64,000 bases of DNA, taken from NCBI RefSeq assembly GCF_008728515.1, contig NC_044986.1, positions 51,758,855 to 51,822,854 on the forward strand. The letters run 5' to 3'. Within the stretch, counting starts at the first letter, position 1. The number at the start of each line of letters is the position of its first letter. The translations under genes were made by a program, and so were the position numbers. Shown one piece after another: positions 36,993 through 46,872 of this stretch. The DNA comes from Papio anubis. Taxonomy: Eukaryota > Chordata > Mammalia > Primates > Cercopithecidae. Below the pieces are notes generated by a model, which saw only the letters and a list, made by a program, of their open reading frames with translations, had not been told where the DNA came from and searched no databases.

Positions 36993-37763
36993 TGTCTCAA
37001 TGTACTAGTGACTATCACCCTAAGAACTAGTCATGGGAGCACTGTCACGCATTTGGTATATTTTAATTTTCGGGATGCTGCCACTTACCATGGCGGGAGC
37101 CTGGTCCCTGTGGAATCGATTGTAGCTGGACTTATCTTGAATATTCTGAGCCAGCATACCCAACCGTAATATGCTAATTCATTCATGCTTGAAGGGCGTA
37201 ACAATCAATAGACGTTCGCGCACACACATACGTTCACGCACACGTCCTTTCACGCACACACGTACGTTCGCGCACCATTTAAAGGGCTGCTTCCGATTAA
37301 ATCCGAAAATCCGCCCTCCCCCAATCTCTGACTTTATTGTTAAACTAGGTAAGAGGTACTCCTGCCGACCCCCAAAAACAAGATACTTAAATTGAGCTCT
37401 AAAAATCATAATTTAACCATGAACACTCCAACACTAGCCCCCCGATTAACGGAATTTTCTAAAAAATCCTGATATTCTCCAACCAAATAAGATCTCCAAT
37501 TTATATGTTAACTAAATTTCGGTCCTAATACTTACATAATATTTCAAGTATCCCTCTCTGAAAAGTGTGTATCCCAGATATTATAGTCCTAAATCAAATA
37601 TAACTTCAACTACATGTCGCTCCTCAGCCAAAACCTCTGCTAATTCAACTATTTTAAAGGCCCTAAACTTCCAGGACTGTAAACGACCACTTTAGATTTA
37701 TACCCAACAAGATGCTGACATCCCCCTAGTATTTCAAAATACCACTCAAATGTTTTTCATCCA
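36993..37763 (+). pseudogene. NUMT control region (CSB1-CSB3 and flank)
   Basis: The region starts with 'gactatcaccctaagaac' and 'cgcatttggtat', homologous to the first 60 bases of human mtDNA. CSB1-like 'aattcattcatgcttgaag' lies at about 37176. A CpG-rich tandem repeat follows (37213-37276). CSB2-like 'ccgccctccccc' is at about 37311 and CSB3-like 'gacccccaaaaacaag' at about 37367. About 380 bp of A/C-rich sequence leads to tRNA-Phe. The layout is that of a mammalian control region with an insertion relative to human between CSB1 and CSB2. The overlapping 74- and 76-codon frames are not genes. Confidence 0.85.
37213..37276 (+). repeat. CpG-rich 16-18-bp tandem repeat in the NUMT control region (RS3-like)
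   Basis: Four units begin at 37213, 37231, 37247 and 37265 with the pattern C(G/T)TTC(G/A)CGCACAC..., period 16-18. They sit between CSB1 and CSB2, where many non-human mammals carry the RS3 tandem array. Eleven CpGs fall in about 63 bp, and the alternating purine-pyrimidine pattern would favour Z-DNA. Confidence 0.85.
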
Positions 37764-37833
37764 GTTAATGTAGCTTAATTGTTTTAAACAAGGCACTGAA
37801 AATGCGTAGATAGGTCCACACAACCCCATAAAC
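37764..37833 (+). pseudogene. NUMT copy of mitochondrial tRNA-Phe
   Basis: About 70 bp from 'gttaatgtagctta' to 'cataaac', with a GAA anticodon in 'cactgaaaatg' (GAA at 37798-37800). The acceptor start GTTAATG and the 'gcttaatt' D-arm are the common mammalian form, unlike the human GTTTATG...ACCTCC. It lies directly upstream of 12S, as in mtDNA. It is not a nuclear tRNA gene: no A/B box promoter arrangement is preserved. Confidence 0.92.
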
Positions 37834-38791
37834 ATAGAAGTTTGGTCCTAGCCTTTTTATGAGTTCTCAGTAAAATTACACATGCAAGCATCCCCGCCCC
37901 AGTAAGAATGCCCTCCAGATCACCTGGGTCAAAAGGAGCAGGTATCAAGCACGTATAAACACAGCTCATAACACTTTGCTCAACCACACCCCCACGGGAA
38001 ACAGCAGTGATACATTTTAAGCAATAAGTGAAAGTATGACTAAACTATACTAATATTTAGGGCTGGTAAATTTTGTGCCAGCCACCGCGGCCACACAATT
38101 AACCCAAGCTAATAAAACTCGGCATAAAGAGTGTTTCAGGTCTGCACTCAATAAAGTTAAGCTCCAGCTAAATCGCAAAAAAACTCCAGCTGAAATAAAA
38201 TATACCACGGAAGTTACTTTAATGTCCTGAGGACACAACAGCTAAGGCACAAACTGAGATCAGAAACCCCACTCTGCTTAGCCCCAAACCCAAATGGTTA
38301 TATTAACAAGACTATTCGCCAGAGTACATGCAGCAGCTTAAAACTCAAAGGACTTGGCAGTGCTTTATATCCTTCTAGAGGAGCCTGTTCTATAATCGAT
38401 AAACCCCAATACACCTCACCATCTCTTGTCACTCAGCCTATATACCACCATCTTCAGCAAACCCTAAAAAAAAGCATAAAGTAAGCACAAGTGTGCACAT
38501 TAAAGCATTAGGTCAAGTTGTAGCCCATGGGATGATAAGAAATGGGCTACATTTTCTACATCCAGAAAAATCTCATTATAACCTTCATGAAATCTGAAGG
38601 TTCAAGGAAGATTTAGTAGTAAATCAAGAATAGAATGCTTGATTGAATAAGGCCATAAGGCACGCACACAATGCCCGTCACCCTCCTCAAGTAGTGCTCT
38701 AGAAATCACTATTACTAATAATTGTCTACACACGTATAGAGGAGATAAGTCATAACATGGTAAGTGTACTGGAAAATGCACCTGGATAAAC
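37834..38791 (+). pseudogene. NUMT copy of 12S rRNA
   Basis: Begins with 'agaagtttggtcctagcc' and ends with 'ggtaagtgtactggaaaatg' shortly before tRNA-Val. Conserved small-subunit phrases ('acatgcaagcatccccgc', 'gtgccagccaccgcgg', 'aatgcccgtcaccctcctc') are readable throughout. About 958 bp, essentially full length (human 12S is 954), with scattered indels. Confidence 0.95.
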
Positions 38792-38860
38792 CAAAATGTA
38801 GCTTAACCCAAAGTATTCGGCTTACACCCAGAAGATTTAATTACAACCTGATCACTTTGA
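38792..38860 (+). pseudogene. NUMT copy of mitochondrial tRNA-Val
   Basis: 69 bp, 'caaaatgtagcttaaccc' to 'atcactttga', with a TAC anticodon at 38823-38825, between 12S and 16S. Acceptor ends still pair (CAAAATG with CACTTTG). Confidence 0.9.
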
Positions 38861-40271
38861 GCCAACTCCAGCTCCAAACCTTGCTAAAAAGTATTATTAG
38901 AACTACTTAAATCAAACCATTTACCCTAGATAAAAGTATAGGAGATAGAAATTACTTATTCTGGTGCAGTAGATATAGTACCGTAAGGGAACAATGAAAG
39001 AACTATATCAAGCACCAAAAAGCAAAGACAAACCCTTGCATCTTTTGAATAATGAATTAACTAGAAAAAACTTCACACAGAGAGTTCTAGCCAAGTCGCC
39101 TGAACAGACGAGCTTCTCAAGAACAGCTAGAAGAGTACACTCATCTAATGTAACAAAATAGTGAGAAGATCCATGAGTAGCAGTGACAAGCCTACCGAGG
39201 CTGGTGATAGCTGATTGTCCAAGATAGAATTGTAGTTCAACTTTAAACTTACCCACAGAATTACTTATTCCTCCTGTAAGTTTAACTGTTAAAGAGGGAC
39301 AGCTCTTTAGATATTAGAAAATAACCGTCCCATAGACAGTAACAGATTTTACCACCGAAGTCGGCCTAAAAGCAGCCACCAATTAAGGAAGCGTTTAAGC
39401 TCAACATCTGACTACCTTCATTTCTAATCACCCTGTTGAACTCCTCATATTACTTTGGACTAATCTATTATTCAGTAGAAGCAATAATGTTAGTATAAGT
39501 AACATTAAGACATTCTCCATTGCATAAGCTTACATCAGACTGGAATAATCCACTAACAGTTAATGACCTAATATTAACAAATGATTAATAGACATCTTAT
39601 TATCTTTATTTTAACCCAACACAGGCATGCTCTAAGGAAAGGTTACAAAAAGTAAAAGGAACTCGGCAAATTTCACCCCGTCTGTTTACCAAAAGCATCA
39701 CCCCTGGCATTGCTAGTATTAGAGGCACTGCATGCTCAGTTCCATATGTTTAAGGGTCACGGTATCCTGAACTTGCAAAGGTAGTATAATCAAATAGGGA
39801 CTTGTGTGAATGGCCACAATGGGGTTTAGTTGTCTCTTACTTTCAACCAGTGAAATTGAACTACCTATTAAGAAGCATGTATAAATAAGTAAGACAAGAA
39901 GACCCTATGGAACTTTAATTCATTAATGCAAATAAAGACTCAAACAAGCCAACAGGCTCCAATGTATCATCCCTGCATTAAAAATTTTGGTTGGGGTGGC
40001 CGGGCGCGGTGGCTCACGCCTGTAATCCCAGCACTTTGGGAGGCGGAGGCAGGTGGATCACGAGGTCAGGAGATCGAGACCATCCTGGCTAACATAGTGA
40101 AACCCCATCTGTACTAAAAAAATACAAAAAATTAGCCGGGTGTGGTAGCGGGCACCTGTAGTCCCAGCTACTCGGGAGGCTGAGGCAGGAGAATGGCATG
40201 AACCTGGGAGACAGAGCTTGCAGTGAGCCGAGATTGCGCCACTGCACTCCAGCCTAGGCAACAGAGTGAGA

Positions 40272-40305
<34 letters not shown>

Positions 40306-40636
40306 TTTGGTTGAGGTGAACTTGGAACGTAATTCAACCTCCGAAACGACTTAAACTAAGATCGCAATAGTGTGAGTTATTACACATTGACCCAATAATT
40401 CGATCAACAGGATCAGTGACCCTAGGGATAAGAGTGCAATCCTATTCTAGAGTCCATATCAACAATAGGGTTTACGACCCCGATGTTGGATCAGGACTTC
40501 CTAAATGGTGTAGCCGCTATTAAGGGTTCATTTGTTCAACGATTAAAGTCCTTCCTAATCTGAGTTAAGACCAGAGCAATCCAGGTCGGTTTCTATTTAG
40601 CATTAAATAGGGCCCACTTCACAAAGTTTCCTTACA
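38861..40636 (+). pseudogene. NUMT copy of 16S rRNA, 3'-truncated, Alu-split
   Basis: Starts right after tRNA-Val. Large-subunit landmarks include 'ccgtaagggaacaatgaaag' (38981), 'gaagaccctatgga' (39898), 'gacctcg'-equivalent sequence after the Alu, 'ttcgatcaacaggatcagtg' (about 40399) and 'gttcaacgattaaagtcct' (40533). About 25 bp near 40600 are deleted relative to human. Homology stops at about 40636, some 70 bp short of the gene's end. An AluY interrupts it at 39998-40303. Confidence 0.95.
39998..40303 (+). mobile_element. AluY inside the NUMT, tail converted to (CA)n
   Basis: Full-length AluY with intact start 'ggccgggcgcggtggctcac', 'ggagatcgagaccatcctgg' and 'gagcttgcagtgagccgaga'. In place of an A tail there is a (CA) tract of about 15 units (40274-40303). 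Target duplications 'aaattttggttggggtg' (39982-39998) and 'aaatttggttgaggtg' (40303-40318) are 16S sequence. The Alu therefore inserted after the NUMT. Confidence 0.95.
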
Positions 40637-40664
40637 AGACTAGGATTTTTACACAATATGCTAT
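40634..40664. repeat. 31-bp direct repeat, copy 1, at NUMT right end
   Basis: 'acaagactaggatttt...' of 31 bp is repeated at 41399-41429 with one mismatch. This copy starts exactly where 16S homology ends. It is not mitochondrial. Confidence 0.9.
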
Positions 40665-40748
40665 TGGTTATTGAACCCTATTGTAGATCCAGTGCCCAGG
40701 TCTTATAAATTTCAGGTTCTTATGCTTTCCACTAAGCTACATTGCCCT
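40665..40748 (-). repeat. tRNA-derived SINE-like fragment (possibly MIR head)
   Basis: Read on the minus strand, the segment has an A-box-like 'tagcttagtgg' followed 33 bases on by 'gacctggg' and then a B-box-like 'ggttcaataacc'. The spacing of the first two resembles the tRNA-related head of MIR. It does not fold as a full tRNA because the 3' acceptor is missing. Family assignment is tentative. Confidence 0.45.
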
Positions 40749-41398
40749 TTTCCTTTTTTTTTTTTTTTAATTATTTTTTTTTTTTTAAATTTATTTATTG
40801 CCTCCATCCTACGGACAGTCTGGAAGTAGCGATAGAGATATTTTCAGTCATATTTATGGTAGTTTCCCACCTCACCTGAGGTCTGTGGGTAACAAAAGAG
40901 AAAAGTTAGCTTCTTTTGCCTTTTCCATGCCCTCCTATTTCTTCACTAAACCATACTCAATAAATGATCTAGGAGCTTTTACAATGCTCCATGAACAAGA
41001 ACCTCACAGAGCAATTATACACAGTTCCTCCTTCCAGAGAGCTCTCAGTATATTAGGAGATCAATTTGGCAAAGAGAATTACAATAAAATGCAGAAGTAC
41101 TATGAGAGAGTTGTGAATGGAATGGTATGGAAACAGATACACTTATATATTGAATTATATCCTGAGAAGTTAGGAAAAGTTTTCAGTAAGAGTTGGTATT
41201 TGAATTGAATCTTATAGGAGGAAAGTATAGTAAGATACTTAGAGGAGAATATGACAAAAACAAGGTAACCAAAGTCACATTGAAATGTGTGAATTTGGTG
41301 GAAATTCACTAGTTGTTGAAGAAGAGAGGTAAACAGGAATAACAAAAGATATAGGAGCCATGACAATTAGATTTAAACTAGATTACGCAGACTTATAT
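40749..41398. other. T-rich tract and unidentified segment
   Basis: T-rich low complexity (40749-40800) in which the minus strand reads 'caataaataaattt' then a long A run, like the 3' end of a retroposed transcript. The downstream 41000-41330 phrases ('gagagctctcagtatatta', 'gagttggtatttgaattg') resemble antisense L2-type sequence. The 136-codon + frame at 40798-41208 has no recognisable domain. Confidence 0.35.
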
Positions 41399-41429
41399 AC
41401 AAGACTAGGATTTTTATACAATATGCTAT
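41399..41429. repeat. 31-bp direct repeat, copy 2
   Basis: Matches 40634-40664 except one base (acac versus atac). It lies in AT-rich flanking DNA 765 bp downstream. Confidence 0.9.
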
Positions 41430-41760
41430 AAACAAATAGAAGTAAGTGATGTTAATTCGATGGATTGAAATAGTAATGGTCGCAAGATAGAGGTGATAGA
41501 GAATTTATAGATAAATTATGACAATGATATGGAGAATAAAATTGAGCAAAAAAATAGGAAGCTGTTAAACATATCAGAGAAATTATTAAGGTTGAATTAA
41601 GGTAGCAGAAATAAAAAAGAATTTCATTTAAGAAAAATCTTCAGATAGTATTTAAAAATTCATATACTGACTAGATATAAGGATAAGATAGGTAGAAAAT
41701 AACTCTGAGGTTCCTTGAATGAAAGGCAGATGACAAACTGAATAATTAAGTTACCAAATA

Positions 41761-41763
<3 letters not shown>

Positions 41764-41801
<38 letters not shown>

Positions 41802-41811
41802 AGACAGAGAG
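41764..41811. repeat. (GA)n microsatellite
   Basis: About 16 GA units then GAAA/GACA variants. Confidence 0.9.
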
Positions 41812-42088
41812 AATACTGAATACTATTTTAGACTTTATAATTTCAGTCATTTATAAAACTATCCAAGCAAAAGCGCCTACTGGTCAAATGACAAAACCTG
41901 AGTCTAAATCTTCAAGAAACCTTTGGCTTGTAGATAAAGATGGGAGCATCTATGAATGTAGAAATAATAATGGATTACACACAGAGTATAAATTGGACTG
42001 ATAAGAGACTAAAAACAATTACAAACTTCGCAGAAGAGAAACAGCAAGTGAATATAATTTGTAAAACAGTATAGGCACTCCAAAATTT

Positions 42089-42206
42089 GGAGGAAGGAAG
42101 GAAGAAAGGGAGGATGGAAGAGATAGGGAAGGGGAAAGGAAGCGTAGGTAAGGGGAGGGGGAAGAGGGGAGAAGAGAGAGAATAAAAGACAGCAGGGAGA
42201 AGAGGC
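42089..42206 (+). repeat. Long purine-rich tract (GGAA/GGGGA)
   Basis: About 115 bp almost entirely A and G on the + strand, with GGAAGGAA and GGGGAGGGGG blocks. Such tracts can adopt triplex (H-DNA) structures. The 77-codon antisense frame here is low complexity. Confidence 0.85.
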
Positions 42207-42424
42207 AAAAGAATTAGAAATGAACTATGTTCCAGGACTCAAGAAAGAGTATCATCTCCTTTAACACATTTTCTGTTCTTCATTGGGTAGGGCAGAAAAT
42301 ATGTTAAAGCAGATGAGACTCTTCCTTGACTAGGTAAAAATTAGATCTCTTCTCACATGAATTTACTTCAAGCTATAGATATTCATAAATAATTGGTATA
42401 TATCTGTTACCAAAACACCAGGGG

Positions 42425-42790
42425 TTCTGTCTAGATCCTGCTGCTCACCACACAGGAAGTCAATCACTGAGACAATGACTATTGCCAAGGAAGAAGACTT
42501 TAATCAGGTCCTGCAGCCAAGGAAATGGGAGATCAATCTCACATACATCTCCCTGACTGACAAAAACTTAGATGTTTATATAGCAGGAAAGAAATGTAAC
42601 TATGTATGAGAATAAAAGGAGCTCAGTGTGGGATAAGGAAGCAATCATGATGAAGAAACATCCTGGCATTTCATTGTCTGGATGCAATAATCTGGTTTCA
42701 GTTCTTTGATATGTTCTGAGAGGCCTGGGGATCCTTTCCTGAGGAAAGAACTCAGATAAAACAAATGTAAGTTTCAAGCTTTAAGACCAG
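42425..42790 (-). repeat. Probable LTR-like repeat, antisense, family unknown
   Basis: Phrases such as 'caatcactgagacaatgact', 'gaagaagactttaatcaggt' and 'gatgtttatatagcaggaaa' (TATA-like on the opposite strand) and 'cttaagg/gggatcctttcctg' look like an old retroviral LTR read backwards. I cannot name the family. Confidence 0.35.
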
Positions 42791-42837
42791 AAGGGTTAAT
42801 TTCTGTTAATCCAAAAACGATTGTCTATGGAACTATA

Positions 42838-42903
42838 CATATGTATATGTGTGTGTGTGTGTATATATATACAAATATATATAACACATACACATATATA
42901 AAC
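42838..42903. repeat. (GT)n/(TA)n low complexity
   Basis: GT repeat flanked by TATA/ATAC-rich DNA. The 96-codon minus frame at 42833-43123 ends in this repeat. Confidence 0.85.
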
Positions 42904-43893
42904 ATAATATTTGAGTAATTTTCTTTTTGTTTCTCGACTTGTGTCCATTTCTAAATGCTTCACTATTGGCTATTCCAGAGTAAAAATGACATCTGACCTG
43001 ATTGGGAAGAGTTGTAATTCTTATATGTGCAAAAACAGATGAGAGAGGATTTGCATTTTCAGATGAGTGTAACCAATCTAAATGTATTGCATGATATACA
43101 AACCATACTACACCGGATGACAAGAGATGAGAAATTCAGAGGCTGCTCTAGCATTACAAGTTGTATGAAGATGGGCATGCACTATGCTTTCAAACCATGG
43201 TCTTTATATTCATAAATAGCTATAAATATACCTTCCTTAACATCTCATAGCTCTCATGGTAATCATGTGATGTCAAATATGGAAAAATTGTTAATAATCT
43301 GTAAAGTACTGTTAGGTACTCTTAGGTATTACTAAAATTTGTGTCCACTGTTCAGATCTTTATATCTTCCTGTGTACCTAACTATTGGAATCATATGTCA
43401 AAATGAAAGACATCTTCATTTATGTATAAAAATATTATATAATCAAATATTCAAGTTAATGTACACTTTCCGTAACATAGTATATGCAAGAATAATACAT
43501 ATCAAAAATCTGAAAAAAATCAAAATAGTGCTATGTCTTTATTTAACATTAGACTTATGCTCAGGGGTATGCATAAAATGATAAATAATTCATAAAATGA
43601 GTCAACACTTCATGTGGTACATAAGGTTACAATTGCACACAGATATTTCGTGTGGAATTGCTCTGAAAAGCACTGTTCTGTAAAGGTAATATTTAGAAAA
43701 TAAATATCTGATCCATATATTGTTAACTGTAATAGAAAATCAAGTAGAAATAGCTCTGTAAACAATATTTAAACTGTCATAATAAGGAGCAAAAAATTGA
43801 AGCTATTTTTAAATAATAGGCAAAATAGAATGTGTTCTTCAAACCTTGTGAATTTTATACTGAAAACTTCCAGAGATATATCTTAGGTAATTA
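42904..43893. other. AT-rich sequence, nothing recognised
   Basis: Frames at 43027-43215 and 43339-43581 lack domains or coding composition. Confidence 0.4.
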
Positions 43894-43896
43894 TAA

Positions 43897-44085
43897 GGCC
43901 AAGCACAACAACAACAAAATCCTAACTTGAATCCATCAGATGCAGATTTCGTGGCTGACTACATCAAGAGGAAGTTGCAAGCTCTAAAAGCTGGAAGGCC
44001 AGTCAATATCAGCAACTCCTCAGAAATGAAGGAAAAGCAGTTTAAATTTGTAGAAGTGAAGGAAAAGCAGTTTAAATTTGTTTAA
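43897..44085 (+). other. Unidentified 62-codon protein-like open stretch with in-frame 30-bp duplication
   Basis: Open from the codon after TAA (43894-43896) to TAA at 44083-44085, without an initiating ATG at the front. The translation has a four-glutamine run, a segment 'DFVADYIKRKLQALKAGRPV' that looks like an amphipathic helix, and a C-terminal 10-residue motif ending 'EKQFKFV' present twice. The duplication at DNA level is 44023-44052/44053-44082, 30 bp with very few mismatches. It could be a fragment of a retroposed or ancient exon. No splice acceptor or donor, polyA tail or target duplication was found, and I do not recognise a family. Confidence 0.35.
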
Positions 44086-44950
44086 CAAAACCATGTTTTC
44101 AAACTAACTTTAATTTATGCATGAGGGCCATTAAATGTGTTCTTTTTAAAAGGAAACTTCTTAATTGGAACTAAATCATTCATTATTCACTGTGATACAG
44201 GTTATATACCCTTAGGTTCCATGTGATTATTTACATGTTCAGTTGACAGAAAGGAGAAAAAAACTATTCTAATGACTTAGCTTCGCTTTGACTCACTGGT
44301 TTTTATCTCACTTTAACTTCTAATCTCAGTTACAGAGAGTGTTAAAGCTGGAAGAAATAACATTTTGGTAGATGAAAAAGGATAAGTACTAGTCATTTCA
44401 AGTTTTTGAAGCTTTCATTAAATAAAGCAAGCTATTTGAAATCTTAAAGCTATTTAAATAAAGGGCTAAGACTTTTCTGTTTTATTTACTTAAGAACTTA
44501 AAAGATATTGTTGAAAATTTAACAGTTAATCTATTGAAGGGTGTGGTTAGACATTTATTTTGACAGTGCTCACTGAAAACTCAATTATACCCCCAGAGTC
44601 AAACTTGCTCGTCATCAAAATGTCTAAAGATCTGAGTGTTTATGGGGTAACAAAAAACCCCACATTAAACAGTTTACCAGAAATCTGTCACTACAACATC
44701 TAAACGAACAATTGGGTGGTTGTCTAAGGCACCTAAACTCAATATGATATTTCAGCTAAAAAGAGTGAAATTATACCTAAGCACTTCATGCAAGTTACCA
44801 AAAGAGAAGATATTCTTTAATAAAGAAGCACATTTGTAGAATCAAAGAGTCTCATTGTTGTAAGAAATATTTGAGATCATTTCAGTTAGGCTTTTCATTT
44901 CTTAAATTTGAAACTGAGGTTGAGATTAAACAGCTAATAAAAAGACAAAG
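44086..44950. other. AT-rich sequence, nothing recognised
   Basis: No supported feature. Confidence 0.4.
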
Positions 44951-44954
44951 CTGA

Positions 44955-46180
44955 TCCATGACATTGGTTTGGGCAATGATTTCTTAGATATGACCAAAAA
45001 CACACATACAACAAATGAGATTACATCAAACCAGAGAGCTTCTATACAGCAAAGAAAACAATTAACAGAGTGAAGAGAGACAACTCACAGACTGAGAGAA
45101 AACATTTGAAAATTGTATGTCTGATAAAGAGCTAATATACAAAATATACAAGGAACTCAACTCAATAACAATAAAACAAATAACCCTGTTAAAAAATATG
45201 GTCAAAAGACCTGGACAGATATTTCTCCAAAGAAGACATACAAATGGCCAGTAGGGATATTAAAAGGTGTTCAATATCACCATTGATTAGGGAAATGCAA
45301 ATTAAAATTAGATTTCTCCTGACTCATCTTAGAATGGCTATTACAAAAAAAAAATGAAAGACAAGTGTTGGTGAGGATTTGAAGAAAAGAGAACACTTGT
45401 AAAATGTTGGTGCGAATGTAAATTAATGCAGCCATTATGGAAAACAGAAGGGAGGTTTCTCAAAAATAAAAAAATATATAATTACTATATGACCCAGAAA
45501 TTCTACTTCTGGGTGTATATTCAAAGGAGTTAAAATCAGCATGTTGACTAGATATCAATACTTCCATGTTCATTGCAGCATTATTCACAATAGCCAAAAT
45601 ATGGAAACAATCTAAGTGCATATCAAGGGATGAATGGATAATGAAAACTATATATACATATTTATAGTGTATACACACAGTGGAATACTATTCAGCCTTT
45701 AAAAAGGAGAAAATTCTGTCATTTGTGAAAACAAGGAAAAATCTAGAGGATCTTATGTAAAGTTAAATAGGTCAGGTACAGAAAGACAAATCCATCATGA
45801 TCTCGCTTACATGTGAAATCTGAAAAATGTCAGACTCATAGAAGTAAAGAGTAGAATGATGGTTAGCAGAGGCTAGAGGAGGCGGGTTAGACAGGAAAAG
45901 AAGATGTATTTGTCAAATGGTACAAGGTTCAGCTAGATAGAAGAAATAAGTCCTACTGATCTATTGAGCAATAGGGTAATTATAGTTAATAATAATGTAT
46001 TATATATTTCAAAATTGCTGAAAGAGTATATTTTAAGTGTTCCCACCATAAAGTAATGATAAATATGTGAGTTGAAAGATACATTAACTTGATATAAATG
46101 TTCCACAATGTATACATGTATCTTAACATAATATTGTATGCTATAAATACATACGATAATTAATTATCAAATAAAAAATT
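44955..46180 (+). mobile_element. L1M 3' end (ORF2 C-terminus and 3' UTR)
   Basis: Ordered L1 landmarks: 'gagattacatcaaaccagag', 'gcaaagaaaacaattaacag', 'atttctccaaagaagacata', 'ttcattgcagcattattcac', 'ggaatactattcagccttta' and the 3' UTR phrases 'attgagcaatagggtaatta' and 'aatgtattatatatttcaaa'. It ends in an A-rich tail. 5'-truncated, about 1.2 kb, with frames broken. 3' UTR type suggests L1MA/L1MB. Confidence 0.9.
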
Positions 46181-46857
46181 AAGATGGAGCTGAGTCAAGA
46201 ACCCAAGACTCTGAAGTTAGATTTTTCATTTTCTATTATGCCAAAGTGTTTCCTGAATATTAAAATTGAATATGGCACATCCAAAAGCGTGTGTCATAAA
46301 AAGACAGGAAAGGGTGGACTGCTGTATATACTCATATTTTTAGTCAGTTGTGTAAGATCTTATTAGAAGAAGAAAATCAGATATTTTAAGAAAATTCTTA
46401 TAACTCCCATAATACTAAAATTTTATGGCAAACCTAAAACCTTCAAAATATAAGGTTTTATTTAAAGTGAATCATATATATGCAAAGTTTTTATTGAGAT
46501 TATGAAAGCAAAATCTCTCAAAGTAGCAACACATGTTTTAGACTGTGCTATGCAGAATAGCAGAATGGTGCCAATGGCAAAATCTCTTTCAAAAGAAATA
46601 AAAATTCTAGAGGTCTCAAGCCAGCTATACTAATCTATGTCTTAGCAACCTAGTGTAATTCCTACAAATTCTGAGCATTGCCTTTAATGTATCTGCATGG
46701 TTCCCATACCATTTCATAAACTTCAAATATTCACACTTTATAATTGACATGATATACAAACTTTATTATTAAATAAGCTATGGAATGATATTCTCAATCT
46801 ACCCTATAAGGATACTATCTTCCTGTCAGAAAAGCTGAGACTCTCCAATACATATTT
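46181..46857. other. Spacer without recognised feature
   Basis: The 60-codon + frame at 46184-46366 is unremarkable. Confidence 0.4.
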
Positions 46858-46872
46858 ACTCCCCAGATCTTT

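Larger units (their letters stand above)
36993..40636 (+). pseudogene. NUMT: nuclear copy of mtDNA, control region to 16S
   Basis: A contiguous mitochondrial segment in native order: 3' half of the control region, tRNA-Phe, 12S rRNA, tRNA-Val and most of 16S rRNA. In human mtDNA terms it runs from about position 10 to about 3160, plus extra control-region sequence. It includes the conserved 12S phrases 'ccagccaccgcgg' (about 38079) and 'cacacccccacgggaaacag' (about 37986), and the 16S phrase 'gacgaccccgatgttggatca'-like sequence (about 40476). By eye roughly four in five bases match human mtDNA. An AluY is inserted at 39998-40303. A short deletion lies in 16S near 40600. All parts are non-functional by context: nuclear location, indels and a SINE inside 16S. 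Confidence 0.95.
41430..42424. other. AT/purine-rich sequence with GA tracts
   Basis: No gene. A (GA)n microsatellite (41764-41811) and a long purine-rich tract (42089-42206) are given separately. Confidence 0.5.

Noticed and set aside
37213..37276. CRISPR-like repeat array
   Set aside because: Units are contiguous with no unique spacers and lie at a known mitochondrial control-region repeat position.
37764..37833. Functional nuclear tRNA-Phe
   Set aside because: It is a mitochondrial-type tRNA in its mitochondrial context within the NUMT, without nuclear A/B box features.
37834..40636. Functional rRNA genes or an organelle contig
   Set aside because: The 12S and 16S copies carry indels, a deletion, an AluY and a truncated end, and are flanked by nuclear repeats, so this is a NUMT and not mtDNA or rDNA.
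40665..40748. A tRNA gene on the minus strand
   Set aside because: A- and B-box-like words are present but spacing is too long and the 3' acceptor arm is missing; SINE-derived sequence is more likely.
40798..41208. 136-codon + frame
   Set aside because: No recognisable family; the DNA partly resembles antisense L2-type repeat and lies beside a T-rich tract.
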